6,094 nucleotides of DNA from a bacterium (lineage in GTDB: Bacteria > Patescibacteriota > Microgenomatia > JAADGY01), in NCBI GenBank assembly GCA_013152165.1, contig JAADGY010000048.1:1-6094 (forward strand). The letters run 5' to 3'. Positions 5,699-6,094 of this stretch are shown in pieces (position 1 is the stretch's first letter; each line of letters begins with the position of its first letter). Position numbers and translations under genes: made by a program. Below the pieces are notes generated by a model. It was not told where the DNA came from. It saw only the letters and a program-made list of their open reading frames with translations, and ran no database searches.

Positions 5699-5755
5699 CC
5701 GAGGTTGTATAGGAATATTCAACCTCCGAGGTTGAATATTCCTATACAACCTCGG
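5699..5755. repeat. Perfect 57-base palindrome with self-complementary arms
   Basis: Bases 5699-5726 are the exact reverse complement of 5728-5755, with one central base (C5727). Each arm is itself partly palindromic: GAGGTTG (5701-5707) pairs with CAACCTC (5720-5726), and GAATATTC lies within. One long hairpin or two smaller side-by-side hairpins could therefore form. No T run follows on either strand, which argues against an intrinsic terminator. An A-rich tract follows on the plus strand. Confidence 0.85.
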
Positions 5756-5770
5756 AAAGGTTAAAAAAAC

Positions 5771-5794
5771 AAGGGAAAAGAAAAAAAAGAAAAA
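5771..5794 (+). other. Homopurine tract in an A-rich stretch
   Basis: Twenty-four successive purines lie within a longer A-rich stretch (about 5756-5815) with very few T. No reading frame is supported here. Read on the minus strand it is a pyrimidine tract. It lies between the perfect palindrome and the paired hairpins; its role is unknown. Confidence 0.5.
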
Positions 5795-5831
5795 TCAAAC
5801 AAAAACAAAGAATTTATCTTCCCTGATAAGT

Positions 5832-5890
5832 AAAAAAACCAACAGAGATGGCACTATCACACTCTAGAGTACGATAGTATCTTCTCTGTT
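5832..5890 (-). terminator. Probable intrinsic terminator, leftward
   Basis: AACAGAGA (5841-5848) pairs with TCTCTGTT (5883-5890), and with the same centre ACTATC (5853-5858) pairs with GATAGT (5873-5878) and ACTCT with AGAGT (5861-5870). The long stem has only a few mismatches. On the minus strand the stem is followed by GG and then seven T (5838-5832), the layout of a Rho-independent terminator. It would end transcription of a leftward gene lying right of the window, insulating the e2b2 operon. Confidence 0.5.
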
Positions 5891-5933
5891 AAGGTAATAG
5901 TCTTTTAGAGATGGCACTATCACACTCTAGAGT
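5844..5933. repeat. 27-base direct repeat, two copies 63 bases apart
   Basis: Bases 5844-5870 and 5907-5933 are identical over 27 positions, running from AGAGATGGCAC to CTCTAGAGT. Each copy covers the left arm and centre of a hairpin. After the repeat the sequences diverge: the first copy continues ACGATAGTAT and the second GTGATAGTG. This suggests duplication of a hairpin element followed by drift, or two members of a dispersed family. Confidence 0.8.
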
Positions 5934-5956
5934 GTGATAGTGTTAACATGCTAAAA
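5903..5956. repeat. Perfect 28-bp palindrome with outer stem
   Basis: Bases 5915-5928 pair exactly with 5929-5942, centred on CTCTAGAG. Outside this, TTTTAG (5903-5908) can pair with CTAAAA (5951-5956) across an asymmetric internal loop. It is the intact counterpart of the hairpin at 5841-5890 but lacks its T run, so it is not an obvious terminator. Confidence 0.75.
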
Positions 5957-5981
5957 CGTTTAAATGTGTCGTTCTCCTTCC

Positions 5982-6022
5982 CTCCCGGAGTGTGCATAAA
6001 TCACACTCCGGGAGTGGTTTTT
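5982..6022 (+). terminator. 13-bp hairpin followed by a T run
   Basis: CTCCCGGAGTGTG (5982-5994) pairs perfectly with CACACTCCGGGAG (6002-6014) around the 7-base loop CATAAAT. TGG and then TTTTT (6018-6022) follow on the plus strand, so it could be a rightward terminator. No rightward gene ends nearby, however. It could instead end antisense or stray transcription, or simply belong to the palindrome cluster. Both arms contain smaller palindromes: CTCCCGGAG and CACTCCGGGAGTG. Confidence 0.4.
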
Positions 6023-6043
6023 GGTTAGCTGCTTTTCCCCTTC

Positions 6044-6091
6044 AACCCCGGGGGAAGCCCTCCGCAAAGCCTTCGGACAACCCCCGGGGTT
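6044..6091. repeat. GC-rich inverted repeat with CCCCGGGG in both arms
   Basis: AACCCCGGGGG (6044-6054) is the exact reverse complement of CCCCCGGGGTT (6081-6091). Each arm contains the 8-bp palindrome CCCCGGGG. The 26-base interior can form a small stem, TCCG (6061-6064) with CGGA (6074-6077). The window ends three bases later, so any T run or gene beyond is not visible. Confidence 0.7.
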
Positions 6092-6094
6092 CTT

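Noticed and set aside
5699..5755. 57-base palindrome as an intrinsic terminator
   Set aside because: No T run follows the stem on either strand.
5844..5933. CRISPR array (27-base repeat, 36-base spacing)
   Set aside because: There are only two copies, the repeat is part of longer hairpins, the spacing sequence completes the hairpin of the first copy, and no cas gene is present.
5497..6094. tRNA or other known RNA gene in the right intergenic region
   Set aside because: No cloverleaf, CCA-like end or T-loop motif was found by eye. The hairpins do not match a known RNA family that I recognise.

Overview
This window looks like a piece of a bacterial chromosome, most likely from the Candidate Phyla Radiation (Patescibacteria), possibly Microgenomates. 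RecA, RecX and MltG make it bacterial. The adjacent genes for a ribose-1,5-bisphosphate isomerase and an AMP phosphorylase are the archaeal-type nucleotide salvage pair, which in bacteria is best known from CPR genomes that carry a form II/III or III RuBisCO. Compact gene packing, small proteins, degenerate repeats between genes and a recA with no visible ribosome binding site fit this placement. The placement is an inference; no rRNA or other strong taxonomic marker is present.

Layout. Positions 1-403 hold no convincing gene. This stretch is AT- and pyrimidine-rich, with degenerate repeats, a 16-bp perfect palindrome and a hairpin, and ends in an extended -10 promoter placed so that recA would be transcribed from its own ATG. 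Rightward genes follow: recA (404-1438), then recX (1452-2042) 13 bases later. A 28-base gap separates recX from a converging leftward gene set. In its transcription order, right to left, this set is e2b2 (ribose-1,5-bisphosphate isomerase, 5490-4576), deoA (AMP phosphorylase, 4586-3287, split into two reading frames at about 4340), a 69-residue zinc-ribbon protein (3278-3069) and mltG (endolytic murein transglycosylase, 3036-2071). These genes overlap or nearly touch, so they probably form one operon.

Positions 5497-6094 hold no gene that I can support but are crowded with inverted repeats. These include a 34-bp palindrome, a perfect 57-base palindrome, two copies of a 27-base direct repeat each forming a hairpin, a 13-bp-stem hairpin followed by a T run, and a hairpin with CCCCGGGG in both arms. 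One hairpin is followed by T7 on the minus strand and looks like an intrinsic terminator for a leftward gene lying beyond the right edge.

How the genes work together. RecA carries out strand exchange and RecX is its modulator. AMP phosphorylase would convert AMP plus phosphate into adenine and ribose-1,5-bisphosphate, and the isomerase would turn that into ribulose-1,5-bisphosphate for RuBisCO, which is not in this window. MltG cuts nascent peptidoglycan strands at the membrane. The most notable points are the +1 frameshift at TTT-TGA in deoA, preceded by a stretch complementary to the 3' end of 16S rRNA, and the palindrome cluster upstream of e2b2.
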